This document shows, one piece after another, positions 41,937 through 50,131 of a stretch of 64,000 nt of DNA (positions are counted from its first letter, which is position 1; every line of letters starts with the position of its first letter). A program made the position numbers and the translations under genes. The notes under the pieces are model-generated. The model saw only the letters and a program-made list of their open reading frames with translations, had not been told where the DNA came from and searched no databases. Source of the DNA: Arthrobacter sp. StoSoilA2 (GTDB taxonomy: Bacteria > Actinomycetota > Actinomycetes > Actinomycetales > Micrococcaceae); NCBI RefSeq assembly GCF_019977195.1, contig NZ_AP024643.1, positions 3,410,001 to 3,474,000 on the forward strand, given 5' to 3'.

Positions 41937-42365
41937 TTACCGCCCGGTGAGGTCATCCAGATCGTAGTCTTCGCCGTCGTCATCCTCATCCACAGGTGCC
42001 GATCCGCGATTCAAATACAGCACGACGGCGGCTGCCAGGGCGACGACGCCGGAAATCACCAGGGCGATAATCCCGCCAATGCGGGCCCCGCTGTAGAGGT
42101 CCCGGATATCGCGGGCTTCATCAGTAGCGTCGTTCACGCTCTTGCCTGTGACGGAGTAGGCAGCTGCGTTGAATGAGTCCAGGACGAAGATGACGATCAG
42201 CAGGGCAACGCAGATTACCGCGATCACGGCCCCCGCGATCAAGGCAGGACGGGCAAACGCCACAAGGGACCGGCCGGCGGAATGCTCTGAAGCTCCCGGG
42301 GCAGCGGGGCGGTTCCCGCCCGGGTTGTTCGTGTCGGAGGGCTGCGGAGCTGCGTTGTCTTCCAT
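41937..42365 (-). CDS. small membrane protein of unknown function
   Basis: A 142-residue protein not assigned to a family. A disordered, Pro/Ser-rich N-terminus (1-35) is followed by helix 1 (about 40-62, IAGAVIAVICVALLIVIFVL), an extracellular segment (about 64-92, DSFNAAAYSVTG), helix 2 (about 95-118) and an acidic tail (VDEDDDGEDYDLDDL). TAGGGT (42378-42373) lies 7 bases before the ATG, so the mRNA is probably leaderless. It is divergent from the methyltransferase gene at 42433, which has its own leaderless signal. Its neighbour groES is downstream on the same strand, but the CIRCE promoter separates them. Confidence 0.75.
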   Translation of the reverse strand: MEDNAAPQPSDTNNPGGNRPAAPGASEHSAGRSLVAFARPALIAGAVIAVICVALLIVIFVLDSFNAAAYSVTGKSVNDATDEARDIRDLYSGARIGGIIALVISGVVALAAAVVLYLNRGSAPVDEDDDGEDYDLDDLTGR

Positions 42366-42432
42366 GAAAACAACCCTATCGGGCTGATTCCCAACTCACG
42401 GCGTCAAGGCGCGCCCCGTTAGGCTTGATCCC

Positions 42433-43659
42433 ATGTCTCATGCACCGCAGGAACAGATCGCACCCTTGCTGACCACTGAAGGATGGGAACTCCTTGCCTC
42501 GCTGGGGCCGTACCGCGAAGCCGATGCGTTCAGCATGAACGCCGATCTTCGAAAGTCAGGCCACTCCCCTGAGCTGGTGGCCGCGGTACTCACGCAGTCC
42601 CGGCTCCGAACCCGCGCCGAGGCCAAGTTCGGCGAGTTCGCCCGCCAGATGCTGTTCACCCAGGCCGGACTCGAGCAGGCGACGCGCCTCAACGTCGCGG
42701 CCCGGCACGCCGAGCGTTTTGCCAAGGCCGGCATTTCCCACGTAGCAGACCTTGGCTGCGGCCTTGGAGCCGACTCCATGGCCTTGGCCTCGATGGACAT
42801 TGCCGTGACTGCAGTGGAGATGGATGAAACCACCGCGGCTTGCGCCACGATCAACCTCATGCCCTTCCCGCACGCCACAGTGGTGCATTCGGATGCCACG
42901 TCAGTGGAACTGGGCGGGATCGACGGCGTGTGGCTGGATCCCGCACGGCGCACAACCTCGACGTCCGGGACAAAGCGGATCTGGGATCCGGAAGCATTCT
43001 CTCCCCCGTTGTCGTTCGTTGAAGGCCTGGCCGCAGCCGGCCGTGCGGTCGGCGTCAAGATGGGTCCTGGCATGCCCCACGACTCGGTTCCGGCGAACTG
43101 TGAAGCGCAGTGGGTCTCCGTAGGTGGCGACGTCACGGAGGTCACCCTGTGGTTCAACGCCGTGGCCCGCCCCGGGATCCGGCGCGCGGCACTTGTCATC
43201 GGCTCCCAGGGCGCTGCCGAGCTCACCAGCGGTGAGGATTTCGACGGCGGCCCGGTAGCCGCCGTCGGGCCGGTTGAGGGGTTCCTCTACGAACCTGACG
43301 GTGCGGTCATCCGCGCAGGCCTGGTGGCCGACGTCGCAGAACGCCTGGGCGGCCACCTGGTGGATGAACATATCGCCTACATCTGCGCCCCGGAACTCCA
43401 TGACTCGCCTTTTGCCAAGGCCTACAGGGTGCTGGAGGTCATGCCATACAACGTCAAAGCCCTCAAAGCCTGGGTGAAAGCGAACGGCATCTCGGTGCTG
43501 GACATCAAGAAGCGCGGCACCGCTGTCACTCCCGAAGAACTGCGGAAACAACTGCTTCCATCCAAGCGAGACAGCAAGCCCGCAAAAACGGCCACCCTTG
43601 TCCTGACCAGGATTGGCGAGGAAAGAGTGGCCGTAGCGGTGGAGCCCGTGACGTTCTAG
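42433..43659 (+). CDS. class I SAM-dependent methyltransferase with THUMP-like C-terminal domain
   Basis: A 408-residue protein. The Rossmann SAM motif is VADLGCGLGADSMALA (about residues 98-113), followed by acidic VEMDET at the end of strand 2, and GVWLDPARR (about 158-166) resembles motif IV. The C-terminal region (AYRVLEVMPYNVKALKAWVK onward, ending RIGEERVAVAVEPV) fits the THUMP-like domain found with this group. It is probably an RNA methyltransferase, but the target is unknown. TAGGCT 7 bases before the ATG suggests a leaderless mRNA. It is convergent with the shikimate-dehydrogenase-like gene, 6 bases away. Confidence 0.82.
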   Translation: MSHAPQEQIAPLLTTEGWELLASLGPYREADAFSMNADLRKSGHSPELVAAVLTQSRLRTRAEAKFGEFARQMLFTQAGLEQATRLNVAARHAERFAKAGISHVADLGCGLGADSMALASMDIAVTAVEMDETTAACATINLMPFPHATVVHSDATSVELGGIDGVWLDPARRTTSTSGTKRIWDPEAFSPPLSFVEGLAAAGRAVGVKMGPGMPHDSVPANCEAQWVSVGGDVTEVTLWFNAVARPGIRRAALVIGSQGAAELTSGEDFDGGPVAAVGPVEGFLYEPDGAVIRAGLVADVAERLGGHLVDEHIAYICAPELHDSPFAKAYRVLEVMPYNVKALKAWVKANGISVLDIKKRGTAVTPEELRKQLLPSKRDSKPAKTATLVLTRIGEERVAVAVEPVTF

Positions 43660-43665
43660 TCCGCG

Positions 43666-44478
43666 TCAGCGTCGGGAGAATTCCGAGGCTTCGCGGACCT
43701 GCTCAGCACTCGGGCGGACGCCCGTGTACAGGACGAACTGCTCCTCTGCCTGGATGGCGATGACTTCCGCTCCAGTGATCACCGGCTTGCCGGCCTGCCG
43801 GGCAGCCGTGATGAGGGGCGTCTCGGAGGGTAGGGCGACGACGTCGAACACTATCTTTGCCGCCGCAATGGTTGCGTCGTCAAAGGACTGTGCCCTTTCG
43901 TCCGCACCAGCCATGCCCAAGGGCGTGACATTGATGATCAGGTCCGCCGTGGATCCGTTGACGTCGTCCTGCCAGGCGAAACCGTAAAGGTCCGCGAGCG
44001 CACGGCCTGTGGTTTCGTTGCGGGCAACGATGGTCACGGACGTAAAGCCTGCATCGCGAAGGGCTGCGGCCACCGCTTTCGCCATTCCTCCGGCTCCTCG
44101 CAGCAACACGGTGTGGCTGCTGGGTACTCTATGGTCCTTCAGCAGGCGGGCAATGGCGATGTAGTCGGTGTTATATGCGGTCAGGACGCCGTCGTTGTTG
44201 ACAATCGTGTTGACCGAGTCGATGGCCTTTGCCGAGGGATCCATCACGTCCACGAGCGGGATGACCGCTTCCTTGTAGGGCATGGAAACCGCGGCTCCCC
44301 TGATGGGGAGGCCGCGGATGCCAGCCACTGCAAGAGTGATGTCCGCCGGGGCGAATGCCTTGTAGACAAAGTTCAGTCCGAGCAGGTCGTACAAATAATT
44401 GTGGAACCTGGTCCCAATGTTGCTGGGCCGGGCCGCGAGCGAAATGCACAGGGACATGTCTTTGTTCAGGATTGGCAT
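43666..44478 (-). CDS. shikimate 5-dehydrogenase-like protein
   Basis: A 270-residue protein of the shikimate dehydrogenase superfamily. The substrate domain includes SLAARPSNIGTRFHNY and the catalytic Lys in VSMPYKEAVIP. The NADP domain has LLRGAGGMAKAVAAAL, and NTDY lies in the substrate site. SAKAIDSVNTIV is typical. The substrate loop differs from AroE (SLAARPSN rather than S-x-S), matching the SdhL/HI0607-like group with weak shikimate activity, so this is probably not the main AroE. It may follow the COG0523-rpmJ unit on the same strand, 39 bases after rpmJ; whether it is cotranscribed is uncertain. Confidence 0.82.
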   Translation of the reverse strand: MPILNKDMSLCISLAARPSNIGTRFHNYLYDLLGLNFVYKAFAPADITLAVAGIRGLPIRGAAVSMPYKEAVIPLVDVMDPSAKAIDSVNTIVNNDGVLTAYNTDYIAIARLLKDHRVPSSHTVLLRGAGGMAKAVAAALRDAGFTSVTIVARNETTGRALADLYGFAWQDDVNGSTADLIINVTPLGMAGADERAQSFDDATIAAAKIVFDVVALPSETPLITAARQAGKPVITGAEVIAIQAEEQFVLYTGVRPSAEQVREASEFSRR

Positions 44479-44517
44479 TCACCCATTAAACAACGGGCCC
44501 TTTGCGCTTCCGCGCCG

Positions 44518-44640
44518 TTAGCCCTGGCGGGCCTTCATTCGCGGGTTGTTCTTGTTGATGACGAACGTGCGCCCACGGCGTCGGACGATCTGTGCGCCCG
44601 GAATCTTCTTGAGGGCACGCAGTGAGTTCCTGACCTTCAT
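44518..44640 (-). CDS. rpmJ: zinc-independent ribosomal protein L36 (type B, YkgO-like)
   Basis: A 40-residue protein: MKVRNSLRALKKIPGAQIVR at the start, then RRGRTFVINKNNPRMKARQG. It is the L36 paralogue that lacks the zinc-binding Cys and His residues of the standard form. Such C-minus paralogues replace the zinc form during zinc starvation and are usually repressed by Zur. AAGGAG lies 7 bases before the ATG. It is 45 bases downstream of the COG0523 gene, which has a Zur-type box, so both are probably one zinc-starvation operon. Other C-minus ribosomal genes (L28, L33, S14, S18) are absent from this locus. Confidence 0.93.
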   Translation of the reverse strand: MKVRNSLRALKKIPGAQIVRRRGRTFVINKNNPRMKARQG

Positions 44641-44685
44641 GGTTTTTCTCCTTCTTGTTGGTGGGTTGGTTTTTGGGGTGGCTGG

Positions 44686-45825
44686 CTAAAATGCTTCGCT
44701 AAGTTCCAGGGGATCCTCCCAGACACCAAAGTCGAGTTCCATCTCGGCCTCCGTTAATTGGCAGCCCTCCAGGAGGGCGCGGATTTCCTGGGGGTCGATG
44801 TCCTCGGAGCGTCCGGTAATGGCCAGGACCGTTCCGCGGTCGCCGTAGTTCGGGTGCCAGTCAAGGACGGCGTCGACGTCGGCTCCCACCTTGCCTTTGC
44901 GACCTGCGGCAGGTGCGTCCGCCAGCCAGGTTCCGGTGCTCTCAAGCCACACCCGGGGACCAATTCCCTGTACCGCAATCCGGATCTTGGCAGCCGAGGC
45001 GATCCACAAGCGTCCGCGGAGCCAGTGGGTTCCGGCCGCGAGTTGGGGAAGTGCTTCACGGAAACGGCCGGGGTGCAGCGGCCGCCCGGCCTTGTGGAGG
45101 ACGGTTCGGAAGGAACCCGGAGAATCATCCAAAGGCACGCAGACCACTCCGGGCCGGGTGCGTGCGGCCGCTTCGGCGTCGTCGAAGCAGCCCGATCTGA
45201 AGTCATCGGCCGCACCGATTGCTGCAGCGTGCGGTGCCAGCTGCCCAAGCAGCTCCACGCCAGTCACCCATTCTTCGGATCCCATGCGGGGATTTCCGGA
45301 CAATTCCGCTCCCAAGCCCGGGTGCAACATGACAGTATCCACCTGCCCGAACTCGCCGATCAGGAACTCGCCGCTGGTCCGTTCATCCTCCGGCATCGAT
45401 GTGAAGCCGGATTCAAAGAGGGTGTGCCGGTCCCAGATGTGATCGTCGAGATCCACGGGGTCCAAGGCCAGGATGGCGTTGTCCATGACGGCAGTCCGGG
45501 TGAGGCCGCGCCGGAGTTCCGCGACTGCCATCCCTGCCGGGACGCCGGGTGGCAGGCCCAGGACCACGTGGTCGAACCCGCAAGCGGCGAGGCGCTCCGC
45601 CGTCGGTACGACATCCAGCTTGACCGTACAGCTGAGGCAACCGTGTTCCAGAACGGTTGTTTCGCGCTCAAACAACTGGCCTCCCCTGTAGACGCGCCGC
45701 ATGACCAAGGAACCATCCAGGAGGTCGTGAAGAACGACGACGGAGTTCGTGTGGGTTCGACCAAGCCGGGCGGTGGCCGCTTCGCGGCACTGACTGTCCA
45801 GGGAGCTGACAACGGTGAGGTGCAT
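44686..45825 (-). CDS. COG0523 (CobW/YciC-like) protein with degenerate P-loop; possible Mrf-type factor
   Basis: A 379-residue COG0523 member. The metal-binding region is EHGCLSCTVKLD (about residues 60-71), and the C-terminal CobW_C domain (about 260-350) contains FREALPQLAAGTHWLRGRLW. The N-terminal P-loop is not canonical: VVSSLDSQCREAATARL takes the place of GxxGxGKT, so GTP hydrolysis is doubtful. Mycobacterial Mrf, a Zur-repressed COG0523 relative encoded with C-minus ribosomal proteins, recruits a hibernation factor during zinc starvation; an analogous role is possible here. It is controlled by a Zur-type box at 45840-45854 and appears leaderless (-10 box 6 bases before the ATG). Confidence 0.82.
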   Translation of the reverse strand: MHLTVVSSLDSQCREAATARLGRTHTNSVVVLHDLLDGSLVMRRVYRGGQLFERETTVLEHGCLSCTVKLDVVPTAERLAACGFDHVVLGLPPGVPAGMAVAELRRGLTRTAVMDNAILALDPVDLDDHIWDRHTLFESGFTSMPEDERTSGEFLIGEFGQVDTVMLHPGLGAELSGNPRMGSEEWVTGVELLGQLAPHAAAIGAADDFRSGCFDDAEAAARTRPGVVCVPLDDSPGSFRTVLHKAGRPLHPGRFREALPQLAAGTHWLRGRLWIASAAKIRIAVQGIGPRVWLESTGTWLADAPAAGRKGKVGADVDAVLDWHPNYGDRGTVLAITGRSEDIDPQEIRALLEGCQLTEAEMELDFGVWEDPLELSEAF

Positions 45826-45831
45826 GGAAGG

Positions 45832-45861
45832 ATTCTAATTGAAAACCATTCTCATTAGCAA
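45832..45861 (-). promoter_or_regulatory. Zur-controlled leaderless promoter
   Basis: TGAAAACCATTCTCA (45840-45854) is a near-palindrome matching the actinobacterial Zur box (TGAAAAtnaTTTTCA type). On the minus strand TTGCTA (45861-45856) and TAGAAT (45837-45832) flank it with an 18-base spacer. The -10 box ends 6 bases before the COG0523 ATG at 45825. A bound Zur dimer would fully occlude the promoter. Confidence 0.85.
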
Positions 45862-46010
45862 TTCGCTTGCGATGTGTCGCGGCGCTTAACTTCGCCCTGT
45901 CCGCAATCAGCCATGCTCCGGCTGCACTAGACTTGAGCCGACCGCTGACGGCCCCGCAGCGGGTTGCGTCCAGCAGAAAGTCCAGCAGAAACAAGCAACG
46001 AGGGGACTAC

Positions 46011-47162
46011 GTGCAGATTGAGTTTGCGCCATCCAGGCAATCGACACTGGGTGTGGAATGGGAGTTGGCGCTCGTCAATGCACGCACCGGAGAACTGGTT
46101 TCAGTGGCGAACGACGTCCTCAAGGGTGTCGCTGCGAACCATCCGGACCTCAACGAAGACGACGAACACCCCCACATCAAGCGCGAACTGCTCCTGAACA
46201 CGGTGGAACTCGTTACCGGAATCTGCGAAACGGTCAAGGAAGCAAAAGAGGACCTCAACCGCTCCCTCGCCGCTGTCCGCGAAGTCACCGACCCCATGGG
46301 AGTGGAGGTGTTCTGCGCAGGCAGCCATCCGTTCAGCCCTCCCCTGCTCCAGCCGGTCACCGACAAGGAGCGTTACGCCAAGCTGATCGAGCGGACCCAA
46401 TGGTGGGGACGCCAAATGGTCATCTATGGTGTCCACGTCCACGTAGGCATCGATCGCCGGGACAAAGTACTCCCCATCCTGGACGGCCTGGTCAACTACT
46501 TCCCGCACTTCCAGGCACTGTCCGCCTCCAGCCCCTTCTGGGCCGGCGAAGAAACCGGCTACGCATCCCAGCGGGCCCTCATGTTCCAACAGCTCCCCAC
46601 CGCTGGCCTGCCGTTCCAGTTCGAAACCTGGGAAGCATACGAGTCCTATGTCCAGGACATGTTCACCACAGGTGTCATCGACGCCATTTCCGAGATCCGC
46701 TGGGACATCCGGCCTGTTTACAACCTGGGCACTATCGAGATGCGCATTTGCGATGGCCTGGCCACCCTTGAGGAAGTGGGCGCCATCGCCGCACTCACAC
46801 AGTGCCTCGTGGACGAGTTCTCCTCCATCCTCGACGCCGGCGGGAGCATTCCCACCATGCCGCCCTGGCACGTCCAGGAGAACAAGTGGCGTGCAGCGCG
46901 CTACGGCATGGAAGCCATCATCATCCTCGATGCCAAGGGCAACGAGCAATTGGTCACCGAGCACCTCGCAGAAACGGTCGCACGCTTGGAACCCGTGGCA
47001 GCCAAGCTCGGATGCTCTGAGGAACTGGCCGACGTCATGAAGATCATTGAACGCGGCGCCAGCTACCAGCGCCAGCGCCGCGTGGCCGCCGAACACAACG
47101 GGGACCTGCAGGCAGTGGTCATGGACCTCGTACAGCAGATGCGTAAAGGCCCCGACGCATAG
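46011..47162 (+). CDS. carboxylate-amine ligase / glutamate-cysteine ligase, YbdK type (GCS2)
   Basis: A 383-residue GCS2-family enzyme. The N-terminus IEFAPSRQSTLGVEWELALV carries the GxExE-like metal and ATP site. HIKRELLLNTVELVTGICET, YGVHVHVGID and SASSPFWAGEETGYASQR are family hallmarks, and RWDIRPVYNLGTIEMRICDG contains further active-site residues. E. coli YbdK has weak glutamate-cysteine ligase activity. In actinobacteria, relatives may make gamma-glutamylcysteine for ergothioneine or other thiols. The GTG at 46011 follows GAGGGGA. It is convergent with tsaD. Confidence 0.88.
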   Translation: MQIEFAPSRQSTLGVEWELALVNARTGELVSVANDVLKGVAANHPDLNEDDEHPHIKRELLLNTVELVTGICETVKEAKEDLNRSLAAVREVTDPMGVEVFCAGSHPFSPPLLQPVTDKERYAKLIERTQWWGRQMVIYGVHVHVGIDRRDKVLPILDGLVNYFPHFQALSASSPFWAGEETGYASQRALMFQQLPTAGLPFQFETWEAYESYVQDMFTTGVIDAISEIRWDIRPVYNLGTIEMRICDGLATLEEVGAIAALTQCLVDEFSSILDAGGSIPTMPPWHVQENKWRAARYGMEAIIILDAKGNEQLVTEHLAETVARLEPVAAKLGCSEELADVMKIIERGASYQRQRRVAAEHNGDLQAVVMDLVQQMRKGPDA

Positions 47163-47172
47163 TTGGGTGGAG

Positions 47173-48300
47173 TTACGCAGCCACCGACACCGTAGTAACG
47201 GGCATGGAGGAATCCGGCGCGAACGCTATTCCGCTGGGCCCGATTCGGGCCATGACCAGTTGAGCACCGAGGGCTGCCACCATGGCACCGTTGTCCGTGC
47301 AGAGGTCCAGTGGCGGCACATGCAGCCTGATGCCCGCCGACACACACCGTTGGCCGGTCAATTCACGCAGCCTCGAGTTGGCAGCAACACCTCCACCAAG
47401 GAGCACGTCGGTAATGCCGTGCTCCCTGCAGGCCAGGACCGCCTTTGAACTGATGACGTCCACCACGGCCTCCTGGAATGCCGCTGCGATATCGGCTACG
47501 GGTACTTCTTCCTCGCGGGCTTCGAATTGCTCCACGCACCGGGCCACCGCGGTCTTCAGGCCGCTGAAGGACCAGTCATAGCGGTGGGGCCCCTTCTCCT
47601 CCGCGGTGCCCATGTATTTGGGCTGGGTGAGGCCGCGCGGAAAGCGGATGGACTTCGGGTTGCCGTGGCGTGCCAGCTTGTCGATGGCGGGGCCACCCGG
47701 GTAGCCAAGGCCCAGGATCCGGGCAACTTTGTCGTAGGCTTCACCGGCGGCGTCATCGATGGTCGAACCAAGGAGCTCCACGTCATCTGTAATGCTGCGG
47801 ATACGGAGGATCTCCGTATGGCCACCGGAAACCAGGAGCGCACCGAGGTTCTGCGGCAAGTGGCCGGCACCCAGGCCGGCGGCAGCACCGGCGTCGGGCC
47901 TTGAATCCAGCAGCCCCACGCCAACGTGCGCTACCAGGTGGTTGATCGCGTAGAGCGGCTTGCCCGTAGCGACGGCCAGGGCCTTCGCGGCGCAGACACC
48001 AACCATGAGGGCGCCCGCCAGGCCCGGCCCTGATGTGACGGCAATGGCGTCGATTTCCTCCAGAGTCACTCCGGCTTCATGCAGCGCCTCCTGAAGCGTG
48101 GGCACAAAGGCATCCAAATGGGCACGCGAAGCGATCTCAGGGATGACGCCACCAAAGCGCACGTGCTCGTCCATGGAGGAGGACACCGTGTTTGTCAGCA
48201 GGGTTGTACCGCGCACGATTCCGACGCCGGTTTCGTCGCAGGACGATTCGATGCCCAGCACCAACGGCTGTTTCGGCTGTTCTGGATAAGGGCCGCTCAC
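47173..48300 (-). CDS. tsaD: tRNA threonylcarbamoyladenosine transferase TsaD
   Basis: A 375-residue Kae1/TsaD that transfers threonylcarbamoyl from TC-AMP to A37 of ANN-decoding tRNAs. The start is LVLGIESSCDETGVGIV. The metal-binding pair lies in INHLVAHVGVGLLD, and LLVSGGHTEI and GGVAANSRLRE are ASKHA-fold motifs. It is somewhat longer than the usual 340-350 residues because of loops such as PDAGAAAGLGAGHL. The GTG start follows GGAG. It is the last gene of the alr-tsaE-tsaB-rimI-tsaD run, 37 bases after rimI. Confidence 0.96.
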   Translation of the reverse strand: MSGPYPEQPKQPLVLGIESSCDETGVGIVRGTTLLTNTVSSSMDEHVRFGGVIPEIASRAHLDAFVPTLQEALHEAGVTLEEIDAIAVTSGPGLAGALMVGVCAAKALAVATGKPLYAINHLVAHVGVGLLDSRPDAGAAAGLGAGHLPQNLGALLVSGGHTEILRIRSITDDVELLGSTIDDAAGEAYDKVARILGLGYPGGPAIDKLARHGNPKSIRFPRGLTQPKYMGTAEEKGPHRYDWSFSGLKTAVARCVEQFEAREEEVPVADIAAAFQEAVVDVISSKAVLACREHGITDVLLGGGVAANSRLRELTGQRCVSAGIRLHVPPLDLCTDNGAMVAALGAQLVMARIGPSGIAFAPDSSMPVTTVSVAA

Positions 48301-48337
48301 GCGTTGGCTCCTTCTATGGAATGTGACGTGTTCAGTG

Positions 48338-48817
48338 TCATGGGTTATTCAGGGGCAGGCGCATGATCAACGCATCCGTACCGTCCCGGTAATACCGCGG
48401 CCGGACATGGATCTGTTCGAATCCGAAACGCAGATACAGCTGCTGTGCACGGGGGTTGTCCGCGCGCACCTCCAGGAGGACGTCCGCCGCGTGACGCCGC
48501 CGCGCCTCCTCGATCAGCTCGGTCAGGATGGCAGAACCGATGCCTTTGCCTTCGAATTCGGGAACGACGGCGATCGTCTGGACGTCCGCGATCGGCTCAA
48601 TGCACATTAATCCGGCGTAGGCCACGATCTGGCCCTCAACCTGGGCCACCACGTAGCGGCGTGTCTCCGGCTGGGACAACTCGTCGAAGAACATCTGCAG
48701 GGGCCAGGCATCCACGGGGAACAGTCGACGTTCCAAGGCTTCGACGGCCGGGACATCAGCCTCGGTCATATCGCGCAGGGAAACTCCTGCGAGCTCCAGT
48801 TTGGGTGGGAGTTTCAT
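48338..48817 (-). CDS. rimI: ribosomal protein S18-alanine N-acetyltransferase RimI
   Basis: A 159-residue GNAT protein of the RimI family. IAVVPEFEGKGIGSAILTEL is the acetyl-CoA loop, VLLEVRADNPRAQQLYLRFG the conserved C-terminal motif, and RPRYYRDGTDALIM the family ending. It acetylates the N-terminal Ala of S18 in E. coli; in actinobacteria the target may differ. The ATG at 48817 is selected for GGAAGTGGA upstream; an in-frame GTG at 48841 overlaps tsaB. Position between tsaB and tsaD is conserved in many bacteria. Confidence 0.93.
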   Translation of the reverse strand: MKLPPKLELAGVSLRDMTEADVPAVEALERRLFPVDAWPLQMFFDELSQPETRRYVVAQVEGQIVAYAGLMCIEPIADVQTIAVVPEFEGKGIGSAILTELIEEARRRHAADVLLEVRADNPRAQQLYLRFGFEQIHVRPRYYRDGTDALIMRLPLNNP

Positions 48818-48830
48818 CGGTCCACTTCCA

Positions 48831-49502
48831 TCACAGGGCACGCTTCCTGGGACCCGGCACCTGGGCGTCCGATTCGCGCAAGTACAAAGGTGTGGAGTCC
48901 AAGAGCTCCTGCCCTGCCGTTATTCTGGCAAGCGCGAGCTGGCCAAGGGACGCCGCGTCCGGTTGGGCCTCGGCAAAGTCTTCGTCGGCACGGAGGACGT
49001 CGGCGTACAGTCCAGCGCCGGCCCCAAACACGGGCAGGTCCGGTAAGTCCGAGGCGAAACCCACATGCGGCCCGTCGATGAGCTGGGGAAGCTGGCCCTC
49101 CTCAAGGACGTACCGCGCCCAGTAGACCTCTTTGCGCCGCGCGTCAGTGGCCACCAGGAATTCGGGAACAGCCGCAGTGGACTCCGCTACTTCGAGGGCG
49201 ATCGCATCAAGGCTCATCAACCCATACAGCGGCTTGTTCCAGACGAAAGCCAGGGTCCGTGCGGTGGCAATACCTGAGCGCAGCCCGGTAAACGGTCCGG
49301 GGCCCACCCCTGTGACGATCACGTCAATGTCCGCGCCGGTAACGCCGGCACCGGCCAGCAGCTTCCCGATGCCCGGCGCAAGGACTTCGGCATGGCTTCG
49401 GGTGTCCTCGGTGGAAAAGGAATCCACCACGCCTTCCATGGCAACATCCGAAATCAGCGCAGCACTGGCCACTGCCGAGGTGTCGATAGCCAGGATCAGC
49501 AT
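48831..49502 (-). CDS. tsaB: tRNA threonylcarbamoyladenosine biosynthesis protein TsaB
   Basis: A 223-residue TsaB, the inactive ASKHA partner that dimerises with TsaD. It starts MLILAIDTSAVASAALI. ITGVGPGPFTGLRSGIATAR-type sequence (IVTGVGPGPFTGLRSG) is the hallmark. FLVATDARRKEVYWARY follows. Its ATG shares a base with the tsaE stop (TGATG), showing coupling. The C-terminus STPLYLRESDAQVPGPRKRA is typical for actinobacterial TsaB. Confidence 0.95.
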   Translation of the reverse strand: MLILAIDTSAVASAALISDVAMEGVVDSFSTEDTRSHAEVLAPGIGKLLAGAGVTGADIDVIVTGVGPGPFTGLRSGIATARTLAFVWNKPLYGLMSLDAIALEVAESTAAVPEFLVATDARRKEVYWARYVLEEGQLPQLIDGPHVGFASDLPDLPVFGAGAGLYADVLRADEDFAEAQPDAASLGQLALARITAGQELLDSTPLYLRESDAQVPGPRKRAL

Positions 49503-50131
49503 CAGTGGCCTCCTTCGGAGATCGTGGTTTCAAGAAGCTTCGGCGCCTCGGCCCAGCGGGGGCCAAAACCGCGGAAAATGATGGTGCGTGGTTCGTCGTC
49601 GTCATCAGTGTCAAAGTCCAGGACCGTGCCGCTGTCCTCGACATGGATAGCCGGCACAACGCCTTCGGCACCCACAGACCGGTGAAGGTCCACTTCCAGG
49701 CGGCTGTCCGAGAGGTGCTCAACCCGGTCCCTCCCCCACTCCACCACGGTGACGGACGAGTCCATGGTGTTCTCGAGATCAATGTCATCGATCTCAGCAG
49801 CTGATTCCAGCCTGTAGGCATCGACGTGGACCAGGTCCGGGCCACCGGGACGCGGGCCATCCGGAAGGTTTGGGTGGATCCGAACCAGCACGAACGTAGG
49901 CGAGATGATCCCGGCACGTACGCCCAGGCCCTCTCCCAGCCCCTGGGTGAAGGTCGTCTTTCCCGCACCCAACTCCCCCGTCAGGACAAGGAGGTCCCCC
50001 GTCTCAAGCACCCCGCCCAGTGCTGCACCGAGCGCGTGGGTTTGTTCCGCCGTCGTAACCTTCAGTCTGCGTTCCCAGAGCGGTTCGCCGCCTTTCAATG
50101 GTTCGCTGGGTTCGAGCAGTGGTTCGTTCAT
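49502..50131 (-). CDS. tsaE: tRNA threonylcarbamoyladenosine biosynthesis ATPase TsaE
   Basis: A 209-residue TsaE P-loop ATPase that binds TsaB-TsaD and drives the t6A cycle. Walker A is LTGELGAGKTTFTQGLGEG, SPTFVLVRIH is switch I-like, and HVDAYRLESAAEIDDIDLE is Walker B-like with the family HxDxYR motif. EWGRDRVEHL follows. It is about 50 residues longer than E. coli TsaE owing to an N-terminal extension and an acidic insertion (FDTDDDDEPR). It overlaps alr upstream by 4 bases and tsaB downstream by 1 base. Confidence 0.95.
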   Translation of the reverse strand: MNEPLLEPSEPLKGGEPLWERRLKVTTAEQTHALGAALGGVLETGDLLVLTGELGAGKTTFTQGLGEGLGVRAGIISPTFVLVRIHPNLPDGPRPGGPDLVHVDAYRLESAAEIDDIDLENTMDSSVTVVEWGRDRVEHLSDSRLEVDLHRSVGAEGVVPAIHVEDSGTVLDFDTDDDDEPRTIIFRGFGPRWAEAPKLLETTISEGGH

